NCBI GenBank assembly: GCA_944739405.2
Contig: OX123205.2
Location: 41,002,475-41,066,474 of the forward strand
Reading direction: 5' to 3'
From: Euclidia mi
Lineage: Eukaryota; Arthropoda; Insecta; Lepidoptera; Erebidae
Length of the DNA: 64,000 nt
The notes under the pieces are model-generated. The model was not told the origin of the DNA and did no database searches. It was given only the letters and a program-made list of their open reading frames with translations. A program made the position numbers and the translations under genes. This document shows, one piece after another, positions 42,891-53,189 of this stretch. Within the stretch, counting starts at the first letter, position 1. Every line of letters starts with the position of its first letter.

Positions 42891-43604
42891 GTAAGTATAG
42901 TGACATACACAATATTAATACTAGAAACAGGCAGAAAGTGTACCGTATTTCCGTTTACACAAAACGCATAGCTCTTTTATTGGGCTAAGTATAAGAATGA
43001 ATAATAAAATACCAAATAATATTTTAGAATAATTGTCGTTAAGGTCGTTTCAGACAATAGTTAAAAATAATCTTATACTAAAGGCATGTTACAGTCAAAA
43101 TGAGTATCTTTACGACAAGTACGTACGCTTGGAAATAAATATTATTTTTTTAATAGGCCAATTTTTTGTTTAGGTCAGTAAGCAGTTTTATAGTGTAGTT
43201 AATTACCGTATTCTCTTTTTATACTACATTTGCATTCTTATTCTACTCTTTTTATTATAATCGGTAATCGGATTTGTAAGGTGAGGGAGGGTAACTCGTG
43301 GTCATGAGCTGCAAACTAATAGATTGTAAATTGCTGCAGGTTTATATATTAAAAATATTTTTATGATGTAACTAAAATTTTCAATTTTTGCAATTTTTCC
43401 TTTATCTGTGCTATAACACGTTGCTTCGTACTAAATTTCAAGATTCTGAGTGCACGGGAAGTATCCTGTAGGTTTTGATTGAAATTTACGATATAAACGG
43501 CTGTATCTTTTAATTGCGTTGACTTAGAAGTTTGATTGTTTCTCAACTCCTAAGGACAATAGACCTAGTATTTGATACTATTTTCAGTCTGATACCTTTA
43601 CGCT
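42891..43604. other. No gene seen
   Basis: AT-rich, nothing recognised. Confidence 0.4.
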
Positions 43605-43912
43605 TTACTGAGAAAAAGAGTCTTGACAGACGGACGGACGGACAACAAAGTGATCCTATAATGGTTCTGTTTTTTCCTTTCGAGGTAAAAAAAAAAGTAA
43701 CAAAAATAGTTTAAAATTGATGTGTCCATTGATATACATCACTATATAGTATAAAACAAAGTCTGTCTTCTGTCTGTCTGTCCCTATGTATGTTTAAATC
43801 TTAAAAACTACGTAACGGATTTTAATGCGGTTTTTTTATTACATAGAATGATTCAAAAGAAAGGTTTATAATATGTATAATTGACACGGACGATGCCGCT
43901 GGCGTCGTCTAG
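43605..43912 (+). repeat. GGTTCCGTA-type scrap and Helitron-like repeat
   Basis: GACAGACGGACGGACGGACA then a TATAATGGTTCTG at 43622-43680, followed at 43748 by GTATAAAACAAAGTCTGTCT, AAAACTACGTAACGGATTTT and GGCGTCGTCTAG, a common non-autonomous lepidopteran repeat. Confidence 0.45.
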
Positions 43913-44287
43913 TTCTATATATTATGTATTTTGGACAGCCCTACCGCTGGACAAATTGTAGCCACCCATATTATTTCCCAGTACGGAAATATGAGGAATA
44001 TATCCTGAGCGATATTATATATGGGGGAACGTTTCGTTAGCCATTTGTTTAAGGGAAGCTGCTTATTTACTGATATCTTTGGCTACACAACGTGCGAGAT
44101 ATTTTGAACCTCGTTTGTTGATATATTTTTATAGCATTTTGCTTGAATTGGAAATACAACCCTTTCATAATTTTTTTAAGCTTCTTCGGACTACCATGTT
44201 ATCAACGCAGAGCCCTAACTACTGAAGCTACCACCATAAAATTTGGACAGTGTGAAGGAAATATATTTTAATAGTATTCTCTCTAAA

Positions 44288-44465
44288 GGGGGCCGCTTAC
44301 TAGTCTAACTGGATTTTGTTATATATTAGCTTTTCCACAGAGCCACTGCCTGTTTGACGTCCGCAACTACAACTGTCTGTCTGACTGTATCAATTACAAC
44401 TGTCAACGATCTTCATAACAGCCGGCACCGACCGCTTAACTTGCTCTCCGAGTCACGAGGCTATT
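44288..44465 (-). repeat. SINE family B fragment
   Basis: Complement blocks TTAGCTTTTCCACAGAGCCA, CGATCTTCATAACAGCCGGC, CTTGCTCTCCGAGTCACG. The internal part is rearranged (CTGTCTGTCTGAC). Confidence 0.6.
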
Positions 44466-44974
44466 CTATTAAACTTTAGTTAGTGGCCTAAATTTTAATA
44501 GAATATACTCTACTTTGAACTATAGATTCTACAGCATCCAGTCGAGTCCTCCCTGAAACCGACCAATCCATGCTAAAATCAAAACTACACCACATATTAC
44601 CCTACATGCTTATTTGATTAATCATAGACCATTAAATAGCTATGAAAAACCCAGTCTAACGGTCGTTCTCCTTATAAAACTATGCCCTCACTAACAATGA
44701 CTAGCGGTTCACAAGATTAAGTATTCATATCAACCAAAACTATGACCATTCATCTCCTCACTCCGAAAAAAGTTTGAAGGAATCTATGTAACAAAACATA
44801 TGTGTAGGTGTAGGACTCTTTACCATCAATATTTCTGTAGACTAGTGGCCACCCACTCATATAATTTAAGCTATTATTGTGTATAATTCTAGTGTCGGAG
44901 TTATAGACCGCCCGAAGGCCACCAATATGGCCTAGGGATTATTTCAGTTTTTAGATCATTTGTTGTGTGCAAAA
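44466..44974. other. No gene seen
   Basis: No coding or repeat signal recognised. Confidence 0.4.
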
Positions 44975-45336
44975 GGCAGCGATAGCCTAGTGGGGATACC
45001 ACCGACTGCCATGCAGAGGTTATCGGGTTCGAATCCAAGGTGCGCACCACTGACTTTTCGGAGTTATATGCGCATTGAATAGTTATTTATCGCTTGCCCC
45101 GTGCCTCGGAGAGCACGTTAAGCCCTCGGTCCCGAAAGTCATGAAGATCTTTGACAGTCATTATAGGGCGTCTGTACCTCTGAATAAACCGGCACTAGTC
45201 TAAACCATGGAATATCGCTATCCCTTCGGGTTGCGGAGGTCAGACAGGCAGCTGTCGCTCTGTGGAAAAGCTAATATTCAGCCAAATCCGGTTAGCCTAG
45301 TAAGCGGACCCCGGGATCACGCTAGAAGGATGGTAT
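44975..45336 (+). repeat. SINE family B, full length
   Basis: The best copy. Head GGCAGCGATAGCCTAGTGGG (A-box-like TAGCCTAGTGG), B box GGGTTCGAATCC (about 45025-45036), CACTGACTTTTCGGAGTTAT, TATCGCTTGCCCCGTGCCTC, GAGCACGTTAAGCC, GATCTTTGACAGTC, CCATGGAATATCGCTATCCC, GGAGGTCAGACAGGCAG, GTGGAAAAGCTAATATTCAG and a final GGATCACGCTAG. tRNA-derived SINE, transcribed by Pol III in intact copies. Confidence 0.9.
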
Positions 45337-45489
45337 AAATATAATAAATGTAATAACGCAGTGAATCCAATAGGTATCTATAGTTATACTTTAGTTTAAT
45401 TTCAATGTGTAATATTCGCGTAAACTCAGGAACATATTATTCTTATTGTGTAAAAAAAGCCTAAATTATATGACAGACAGTTTTATCGA

Positions 45490-45667
45490 AGCACGATAGC
45501 ACTCTGATATAAATGCCACACATACGGTCACCCATCCTAATAGTGACCTCAGCGAATGTTGCTTAACTTTGGCGATCTATTACAGACGGCTGGTCAACGG
45601 CATCACCCGCAACGACCGCCCGTGTTACCCGCCAAGGCGGCTGCTAAAACCACTAAGCAAAACGTGC
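45490..45667 (-). repeat. 5S rRNA-like repeat, perhaps with tRNA-like start
   Basis: On the minus strand the three parts of the 5S internal promoter appear in order and spacing: A box AAAGTTAAGCAAC (45558-45571), an intermediate element GGTCACTA (45541-45548), and C box GGATGGGTGACC (45526-45537). The stretch upstream on the same strand (45667 to about 45620) starts TGCACGTTTTGCTTAGTGG and AGCAGCCGCCT, like the family D tRNA head. This suggests a 5S-derived or 5S/tRNA composite SINE. It is not an intact 5S gene; its 5' part does not match. Confidence 0.55.
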
Positions 45668-45935
45668 AATCATTTCCAACTCAATATGTGACTCAAAGTA
45701 TGTAGGTACAACATATACCACAGGTTTAATGGCTTCTGATATTACGACTCGATGTGTCATAGAGGGAAAGAACATTGTAATTTTAATATGCGTTACGTCC
45801 AGCAACGGACCTCTTACCTTGGGTTTTTAAAATATGAACCTTAGGGGGTAAGCAGGGTAAGGGTCTAGTTCGGATTCTGATCGAGTTTAGAATACATGCC
45901 AATGTCTATCGATCCAAAAAAATCAAATTATGTCT

Positions 45936-46104
45936 TGTCCAATTTTGATAGTTTCGAGATGGTTTTCGATGGGAACAATTTCCATACATTTTATAAATGC
46001 GCCCCCTAGCGGTCAACTGACTATTCGCTAAGGGACGCTTTTAGAAAATGTATGGAAATTGTTCCTAAGCAGAAACAACTCGAGACTATTAAAAGTCGGA
46101 CCAG
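45936..46104. repeat. Foldback repeat, about 65-bp arms
   Basis: Arms at 45936-46003 and 46037-46104 are imperfect complements; the core GGAACAATTTCCATACATTT is perfect. The centre has GCGCCCCCTAGCGG. It accounts for the open frame 46052-46279, which is not a gene. Confidence 0.75.
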
Positions 46105-46562
46105 ACACCCTGATAGAAGTCGAGTTGAGTTAATATATCACAGGGTCTCACAGAAAATGCGCGATATTACTGTTTACAATACGTTACCAACTGTAGGCCT
46201 ATTTATTAAACTTAAAGTACTATACCGATTTATATTGTGCTATTTAAAACTTCTACAATTTATACATAATTATAATTAATTAACTTACGGTAATTATTTA
46301 GGTATGAATGAATGAGTAATACGATAAACTAAAACCCATAAAACATATTTAGTCGCATTAGTCATACCATTCTGATTCACTAAAGAGAGAGAGGTAGGTA
46401 TTTAATATTATAGAAAGTTGTATATGAACCACAGTATGTATGGCATTCCACCAGAGACATGTTATGCATGCGTTTGATATCCACCAGACATGTTCTTTGC
46501 CCCGTATAGCTTGCACTAGTGGAAACAGGTTGGGCTAGCTATGTTTTAAAGTGGAATGAGTA
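46105..46562. other. No gene seen
   Basis: AT-rich, nothing recognised. Confidence 0.4.
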
Positions 46563-46728
46563 GTGCGTCCGACGGCTTAACGTTTTCTCTGAGACACGGG
46601 GTAAGCGATAATTAACAGTTTAGTACGTACATAACTTCGATAAGTCAGTGATGCGTGCCGTGGATTCGAACCCGATACCCTCTGCATGGCAGTCCGTTGG
46701 TATCTCCACTAGGCTATCGCTGCTAAAC
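46563..46728 (-). repeat. SINE family B, head half
   Basis: Reverse copy from the head (GCAGCGATAGCCTAGTGG complement at 46710-46727) with B-box complement GGATTCGAACCC to GACGGCTTAACG. Confidence 0.75.
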
Positions 46729-47067
46729 GAGCTAATATCTCGAGTTGAAAAGAGTTAAAACAAAACGCCATATTATGTGACATTTGTCCTCAATACTGAT
46801 ATTAGTCAGCATGTCCATAAGATATGACATTACCTACTTTATAATACAAAACCGAGGCTATAAATTATGTACCGATTCTAAGTAAAAACGGCAGAATGAA
46901 AACCACCCTAATATTTAAATAGTAGTAGCACAGCAATCAAGACAAACCTGTTTTATGTCGTCACACATTCTTAAGGTTGTAGGTAAGATGAGTAACGCCA
47001 TCTAGTGTTATACTTTAAAACAAATTTTAGTTACGTTTAGAATCAATGGATGGCGTGTTTTATTGAT

Positions 47068-47271
47068 CTATGACTGTATTTTGCCCAGGTCACACGCTTG
47101 CCAAGGCTTCTTGTCATAAGACTTTACGAACGCCTGGATGCCATCTACACGCTTGGTAGTGCGTAAGTGTGTTGTGAACATGGCATAAGTGGACGTCGCG
47201 GCGTCGTAGTTGTGTCGGATAATGTGTTGGATTAATATAAATTGAAAATATATAAACAGAAGGAAAGGCAA
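47068..47271 (-). CDS. Unrecognised short frame, possible exon
   Basis: 67 residues on the minus strand. The second half (YDAATSTYAMFTTHLRTTKR, then IQAFVKSYDKKPWQACDLGK) has a protein-like composition, and AATAAA follows 10-20 nt after the stop. No acceptor site is evident and no family is recognised. Could be chance. Confidence 0.15.
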   Translation of the reverse strand: MPFLLFIYFQFILIQHIIRHNYDAATSTYAMFTTHLRTTKRVDGIQAFVKSYDKKPWQACDLGKIQS

Positions 47272-47344
47272 CGCACCAGAACAAGAAGGACCATAGCTTT
47301 ACGCTTTTAGTGACAATGTGCTATATTTGATCAAGTTAATTATG

Positions 47345-47705
47345 ACAGCTCTTGCTGTGTTGCCTAGCGGAGGTAACACCCAGCCTTGTAGAGGGTATTG
47401 GGTTAAAATCTTACAGTGCGCATCACAAAATTTTTTAAAGTTGTGTGACTTACTTAAATGTTTTTTGCCCCGTGCCTCGGAGAGCTCGTTAAGCCGTCAG
47501 TCCCGACTGCCGTGAAGATCTTTGACAGTCGTCAGTACCTTCTAAATAAGCTGACACTGGTCTAACCCATGGAATGTTTCTATCCCTTCGGGTTGCGGAG
47601 GTCAGACAGGTAGTCGCTCTGTGGAAAAGTTAATATTCAGCCAAATCCGGTTAGACTAGTAAGCGGGCCCCAGGTTGAAACTGGGATAATGCTAGGAGGA
47701 TAATG
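47345..47705 (+). repeat. SINE family B, near full length
   Basis: Head is diverged (GTTGCCTAGCGGAGG), then CCCCGTGCCTCGGAGAGCTC, GATCTTTGACAGTCG, GTTGCGGAGGTCAGACAGG and GGGATAATGCTAGG. A scrap of the body (GCCCCGGAGAGCACG) follows at 47710. Confidence 0.8.
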
Positions 47706-47869
47706 ACTGTGCCCCGGAGAGCACGTTTTAAGCTTTCAGCAAAAGTATTGAATGGAGCCGGGATATAACTCTAAAACGAAAATGTGAGCTTAACCCATTG
47801 ATTTTGGTTGCGAATTATTTTCTAAATATATGGTAGCTGGAATGATAGAGTCATTTAGTGCAACAATAT

Positions 47870-48255
47870 ACATACATAGACTCACGCCTGTTTCCCGGAG
47901 GGGTAGGCAGAGACTACGGAACGCCATTTGCAACGATCCTGACATAATTATCTCTCTTGCTTCACTCACTCCCATCAAATTTCTCATGTATGCTCTTCGG
48001 TTAAGGGTACTTCAAACCTGTCCTTTTTTTAGGATGTCTCCAATCTGGTCAGAGAACGTCCGTCTAGGTCTTCCCCTTCCTCCTGTCCCATTCACACTTG
48101 ACTTATATAACTTCTTGGTCAGTCTTTCGTCATCCATCCTCTCCATGTGTCCAAACCATCTTAGCATACCTTTCTCAATAGTTGTTACTACATCTTGTTT
48201 TACCCTACAACACTCTCTTATCACACAATTCTTGACTCTGGCAACAATATACTGT
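47870..48255 (-). pseudogene. RTE-type LINE, C-terminal end, frameshifted
   Basis: Minus-strand frames read [38 protein letters not shown] and [10 protein letters not shown], then a stop and frame change near 48010, and NLMGVSEAREI in another frame. Same family as 5410-5710, slightly longer at the 5' side. Terminal region ends at CTCACGCCTGTTTCCCGGAG and a short ACATACATA run. Confidence 0.8.
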
Positions 48256-48383
48256 TTAATTAATGTATTAATTACTGAATAAAACACTACGCTCCTGATT
48301 AAAAGATGACTTGCTCCATCTAGCGGAGAAGCTTAGTACTTATAGATCAATGAACTGCACACTGAGCTAATTCTGCGCTCTAA

Positions 48384-48633
48384 GGCTGGTTTCAGAGTCA
48401 CGCGTTTGACCGGCGCCGGCCACACGCGCGCGCTTACAATTACACTAGATTAGTAGTAGCGTTTCATAGTCACGCAGTTCAAACGCGCCGCGTGTGAGAC
48501 TGCCGAAGCGCGCGCCGCCCAAGCTCCTCCTATGTGAAACGCGCACTCGTTTCAGTCTTCCGCGTGTCATGCGCACGCTATTGAGACGCGCTGGCCGACG
48601 GCGCGTGCTGCGCGCGTCACTCTGAAACCAGCC
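48384..48633 (-). mobile_element. GC-rich MITE, copy A
   Basis: Ends GGCTGGTTTCAGAGTCACGC and GCGCGTCACTCTGAAACCAGC; flanked by TAA on both sides (48381-48383, 48634-48636). Inverted relative to copies B and C. No coding. A 3-bp TAA duplication and GG-starting ends suit a PIF/Harbinger-derived MITE (inference). Confidence 0.8.
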
Positions 48634-48636
48634 TAA

Positions 48637-48872
48637 GGCTGTCGGCCAGCGCGTCTCAACAGCGCGCGCATGACACGCGGAACACTGAAAATCGCGCGTT
48701 TTACGTAGAGAAGCTCGGACGGCGCGCGCTTTGGCAGCGCCGGCCGACGGCGCGCGTCTCACTCGCGGCGCGTTTGAACAGCGTGACTATGAAACCCTAC
48801 TACTATACTAGTGTAATTCTAAGCGCGCGCGTCTGGACAGCGCCGCTCGCCGGCGTGACTCTGAAACCAGCC
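48637..48872 (+). mobile_element. GC-rich MITE, copy B
   Basis: Starts directly at the TAA that ends copy A, lacks most of its left terminal repeat (GGCTGTCGGCC), ends GTGACTCTGAAACCAGCC and then TAA (48873-48875). Together with A it makes a long inverted repeat with arms of about 220 bp and a 40-bp spacer. Confidence 0.8.
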
Positions 48873-49376
48873 TAACCCTACAGTGCATGATTTTTATTTA
48901 GGCTTCAAAAAATATATATAAAATAGAAAGTATTATACTATTACTCGGAAAAATATTTAAAAAAATCGCAAGTCAAGAGAAACATAATTATGTAAGTTTT
49001 GCCGTATGACCAACATCTGGCATATCATGCAATATAATGTAAATCTGTACTGTGTATTAGGAGCAGGTATGAATAAAACAAAACTCATCATAATCAAATT
49101 TTATTTATAAAGATAGTATATTTTTTATAATAACTAATTTAGCCTTTGGTTATAGAACCATACAATTAAAATATTTGTACTTATAAAAATAGGAACTTTA
49201 GTGAGAAATAGGAAGGACAAACAGACTTTTCGATATAGGGGTCTTATATGGAAAAGTCTGTCGTATCCTAGCTCTTCTCTAGGTTTGTTATTTAAGTTAT
49301 CATTGAAGTTTCATAGACATTCAAGACAATTCATAATTTTTCAAAGTCACCAAGTGTCATCGTTTCAATTATAAGA

Positions 49377-49399
49377 GGTATACCCTGTGGGTATACCTA
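49377..49399. repeat. Short perfect hairpin
   Basis: AGGTATACCC TGT GGGTATACCT, 10-bp arms with a 3-nt loop, inside the piggyBac-like element. Confidence 0.9.
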
Positions 49400-49409
49400 A
49401 CGCAGAACT

Positions 49410-49994
49410 TCAGATCAAGCAAATGCAAATGTTTGGCTGTGGCACCAGTCCTAACAAGAGACAGATGCCTAAATATTTATTGAGCTGGGTCTTTGTAACC
49501 ATAACTGACTTTGAACAATCCTTCTGAATGCTGTATTTAGTCCAGTCCTCAACAATATGATGCAGCCAATGTTCGTCAAAAAATTACAAAAAGTATTGTA
49601 AAGATTTTTCGAAACTATTATGGATGTGCCAACTTGCCAATGCCAGTAAATTTGGTATCAGGTGACTGAAAGTCCATCTTCCTCCATATTCTCTCTTAGG
49701 TTTTGGCCTGGCAGGCCGAACAGGCTGTAGGGAAGGTGAAATCAAGCAGGGAGTAGGTACTGCTCGAGGTTGTGATGCTACTCGGCTGCATCTAGGATTT
49801 GCTTGCCTGGAATTACTAGGTTGCGGTGTAAAGTTAGCTATAGTAGAAGTACTGCTTGTCGGCTGAGCCACTAATAATATACTACTACTTGACCTTGGAC
49901 TAGATATTCTCATGTTTTCATGGAAGAAGTCATCGTGGAGTACTTTTGGGCACATCTCCACTTCATTTATCACCAAATACTCAATTCTCATCAA
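49410..49994 (-). pseudogene. piggyBac-like transposase, N-terminal part
   Basis: First a 136-residue frame with a low-complexity Ser/Pro-rich N-terminal region; then, after one stop (49584-49586), the same frame continues FFDEHWLHHIVEDWTKYSIQ and VTKTQLNKYLGICLLLGLV. These last blocks correspond to the start of the DDE_Tnp_1_7 (piggyBac) domain (phe-rich, then E-T-N-x-Y-A-type, then L-G-I-x-L-L-M-G). The catalytic core and the C-terminal zinc finger are absent. Non-functional. Confidence 0.65.
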
Positions 49995-50710
49995 GTCGTT
50001 ATCGCTGTTTTCATCAGAGAGTTCCAGGTCATGCCGGAAGGTATATCAGGATAGTGTTAAATCTCATGAGAAATCATTTTTCTTTCGGCTCTCCTGCAAG
50101 CGATATATATATTTTGAGAACACTTACTGCACGGTGTGCCACATCTGGCACATACAAAAACATTGTATTTCTATGAACTATTTATTTATGAAATTATAAA
50201 ATAACAAGTAAAGTAACAAATAGAAACTTAAACTTTCCTCTACTAATTATTTCGTATCTAAACTATTGGAATTTATAAAGATTATTGATATTTTATACGC
50301 CACTTGTTGACCACTTTCAAAGTACCGTCAGTTGTGAAGAAAACATAAATAACATTCAGAGACGTCTAAACAAAAACTTTGGTATTAAATTCAGTTATGC
50401 ATAGTTAATTTACTTTTTACTAGATGATGCCACTTAATTCGAGTATTGAAATATGAAGGATTTTTTGGTATGTGCCACATCTGGAACACTATGCGCTGTA
50501 GGGCTAAGGCTGGTTTCAGAGTCACGCGTTTGACCGGCGCCGGTGGCCGGCGCCGGTCAAACAGCGCTTTTGGCGCCCGGGCCACTGTGAAACGAGTTCG
50601 CGTTTCTCTTTGCAATGTATGAGAAGCTTCGGCAGCGCCGGCCGACGGCGCGCGTCGCACACACGGTGCGTTTGAACTGCGTGACTATGAAACGCTACTA
50701 CTATTCTATA

Positions 50711-51836
50711 GTATTTTCGCTGTATGATGATATGCATGACACTTCTCATTTTACATATCACGCATACTACTTTCAACTTATGAAAATAAATTGGCAAAAA
50801 AAAAACAATTATTAAAAAAATATCTATTAAAAATTACAAAGAAAATTGATACTAGTATGTCTCTCTCTATTTTTATAATTATTATTAACAGTAAATAAAT
50901 GATTTAAATATAATAAGATATAATCCTCAAAATGTCAGATGCATGAAACGAACCCTCTGTCAGTAGAGATTGACACCAGTGAATCGACATCAAATCGATG
51001 AATAGGAGCGGCCATCTTGTGATCGAATACGTCAGTACGAGCGCCTTATATGCGGTTTGTGATTCTGCCTGTTAAACAGGCCAAACTTTGGCGTGTTATT
51101 TTTTATTTTTTATTGTGTTTTATTTGGTACGTACAATGCCAAAAACAACCAAAAAAGATAGTTTTAAACTCTCAAAGCCGTGAGTTAGTGCTTCGTTTGA
51201 GCACCTTCTTTGAACGAGACTATGTAAACAGGGGCCCGGTAATACCGATCGACAGTGTTGTGTACAGAGTTGCGGCAGCTCTGGACATCGGCAAGGCTTC
51301 AGTTTCTCGAATAACCAAAGAAACATTTGGAGAAACTAGTTTTGAAGACAAGAAGCTGTCCACTCCAAAGAAACGTGAGCGTAAAGCTTCAATAACTGAC
51401 ATAGACAGTTCCGATGTGGTGGCAATACGAAATCCCTACATTGATAAAATTAATCAGTCGTAGAAATAACACAATCGACAATATTTACAGACTGGGATAA
51501 ATATGTCCACCTCGACCGAATTTGAGATGATGAGATCAGCAATTAATTATCTCAGTCGGGGAAGATATGAGGTTTTATTTCGAGTGACAGTGACGATTAA
51601 TAAAAAAATACTTATATTAAAAGTATTTTTAATATATTTTATTTATGTTACAAACCTCATGTTAATATATTTTGTGAATGTATTTGCCAAAACACTTTTA
51701 ATGTGAATTTATTTCCAAGATGTAAAATCGGTAACTACGTACGATATTTATAAATAATCGCTTAAATTTCCTTAGGTTACATCACTATAATTGTCAGTCA
51801 TGAACTGTCATGCATATCATTACATAGCGAAAATAC
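50711..51836 (+). mobile_element. Tc1/IS630-like transposon, internally deleted
   Basis: Terminal repeats of about 31 bp: GTATTTTCGCTGTATGATGA at 50711 and, reversed from 51836, GTATTTTCGCTATGTAATGA, both followed by TATGCATGACA. Flanked by TATA on both sides; TA is the minimal duplication, and up to CTATAG is compatible. Its interior carries a short transposase fragment (51050-51463). Confidence 0.8.
51050..51463 (+). pseudogene. Transposase N-terminal HTH fragment
   Basis: 137 residues. From about residue 38, NSQSRELVLRLSTFFERDYV followed by RVAAALDIGKASVSRITKET is a helix-turn-helix DNA-binding part, then a basic linker (STPKKRERK) and a DIDSSDVVAIRN segment. This order (HTH, KRxRK linker, D-D-F-D-x-x-V-R-R) is that of IS630/Tc1-like transposases frequent in Lepidoptera and aphids. 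The whole DDE catalytic domain is missing. Confidence 0.6.
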
Positions 51837-51902
51837 TATAGTGTAATTGTAAGCGCGCGCGTGTGGCCGGCGCCGGTTAAACGCGTGACTCTGAAACCCT
51901 AA

Positions 51903-52100
51903 TAAAGCCTAATGGATCGGATTTGAATCGTCCGTCATCGATGGACTAACATGCGAAAGTTTGTTTGTTTGACCTTCTTTCACGTCGCAAAGAAGCGATG
52001 TTATGGTATATTTTTGTGTGTGGATATAGGGTAGAAAGTGTCATAGGCTACAATACTACCGAGTTAACTGACTCCCACGCGCTGTGGCAACGAGAATTTT
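51903..52100. other. No gene seen
   Basis: Short unassigned spacer. Confidence 0.4.
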
Positions 52101-52365
52101 ATATACTGTCCCACTACTGGGCATGGGTCTCTTATCACTATGAGAAGGGTAAAGCAGTAGTCCGCCACGCTGGCCAAGTGTGGGTTGGCAGACTTCACAT
52201 GTCTTTCGAGAACATTATGGAGAATTCTCAGACATGCAGGTTTTGTCACGATGATTTCCTTCACCGCTACGCAAGTGATAATTAACAATTTATTGCGCAC
52301 TTAACTTCGAACCGCAGACTCTTTGCGTAGCAGTCTGTCAGTCACTCCACAAAGCTATCACTGCC
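52101..52365 (-). repeat. SINE family A, near full length
   Basis: Complement of the family from the head (GGCAGTGATAGCTTTGTGGA) to the CCCAGTAGTGGGACAGTATA end. Part of the head near the B box is deleted. Confidence 0.8.
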
Positions 52366-52817
52366 TTTACTATAAAATTGGATATTTTTAATTCTTTAAA
52401 TTCACTTTATAATGGCCCCTGTCGCTAGCTACTTCGCTTCCAAAACCAGCAGAAATTTGAAAAATATCTCCTTAATGTCACTTGCATGAATTTATTACCC
52501 TATATGTGTACCTCCAAAGTTTCAAAGTATTATTCTATATAACTTTATGCAACACAATTATCGAATCTTCATTACGACTTACCTAATATCCAACTTATAG
52601 AAATCCAAAACACGTTCCCGAAAATAGTTCATAAACTGTAACGTAAAATCAGATAGTATATATAAGTTGTAACACTAAAATATAATAATGCGTTAGATAA
52701 CAAAACTAGTATATTATTTATTATAATACACACGTAAAGATAAGGCTATGTTTATATGCAAAGGCGGAAGCGACAGGTGTACATGGCAAGGCAATTTAAC
52801 TCAAAACTATTTATCTT
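52366..52817. other. No gene seen
   Basis: AT-rich, nothing recognised. Confidence 0.4.
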
Positions 52818-52930
52818 TTAAAAAGACAACTCCCGCACTAGGCACTGTGGCCCTGGGACTTAACAAACATACAGCCAATGGACACAATGAACACCCAGGC
52901 TCGAAATAACAATTTATGAATCATACAGTC
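52818..52930 (-). repeat. SINE family D, tail fragment
   Basis: Complement of the D body: AAGACAACTCCCGCACTAGG, CAATGGACACAATGAACACC, GAAATAACAATTTATGA. Confidence 0.7.
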
Positions 52931-52984
52931 GTTAAACTCTATCTTTCACGTGTACCTACTATTCTTTAAATATATTGTCTTTAC

Positions 52985-53056
52985 ATGTTTAAATTAAGAT
53001 AGAAAAAATTGTACAAAATGTAATTGGATGAAATAAATTATTATTATTATTATTCT
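52985..53056. repeat. LINE-like tail with (ATT)n
   Basis: GATGAAATAAATTATTATTATTATTATTC resembles the 3' end of a jockey-type LINE; no body. Confidence 0.4.
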
Positions 53057-53189
53057 CTTTATTTTCATATTTATCCTATCTTTTACATTTTTAAATATAA
53101 CACTCTAAAAAAAATAAAAATGATATTTAAAAATATAAAAATAAGTAGATTCCCACCGACGACGGGAATAGGATCCAAGTCACCGGTGG

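Larger units (their letters stand above)
48876..50503 (-). mobile_element. piggyBac-like element with CTAA flanks
   Basis: Terminal repeats CCCTACAGTGCAT (48876) and, reversed, CCCTACAGCGCAT (50503). Both sides are flanked by CTAA (48872-48875, 50504-50507), a variant of the TTAA used by piggyBac. The interior holds a minus-strand piggyBac N-terminal coding remnant. CATCTGG-containing subterminal repeats occur at about 49014, 50140 and 50477. The element sits exactly between MITE copies B and C. Confidence 0.75.
50508..51899 (+). mobile_element. GC-rich MITE, copy C (split)
   Basis: Left part 50508-50710 and right part 51837-51899 form one unit of about 270 bp with ends GGCTGGTTTCAGAGTCACGC and CGTGACTCTGAAACCC. 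TAA lies on both sides (50505-50507, 51900-51902). A 1126-bp DNA transposon is inserted at 50711. Near its left end a palindrome (50529-50561) has formed from the CCGGCGCCGG core. Confidence 0.8.

Noticed and set aside
45490..45580. Functional 5S rRNA gene
   Set aside because: The internal promoter is recognisable but the 5' part does not match 5S and the flanks are repeat-like.
46052..46279. 75-residue frame as a gene
   Set aside because: Its first half is the right arm of a foldback repeat; no domain.
48445..48762. Arg-rich minus-strand frame in the GC-rich inverted repeat
   Set aside because: Composition follows from the GC-rich palindromic MITE copies; it spans the joint of two MITEs.
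50085..50165. piggyBac C-terminal zinc finger (CARCGTPCSKC on the minus strand)
   Set aside because: It lies on the wrong side of the N-terminal frame, and the CATCTGG sequence recurs as a subterminal repeat near the element ends, which explains it better.
52064..52300. Frames on both strands at 51965-52300
   Set aside because: They fall in a family A SINE; the same peptide-like strings appear at other SINE copies (3979-4278, 40083-40331).
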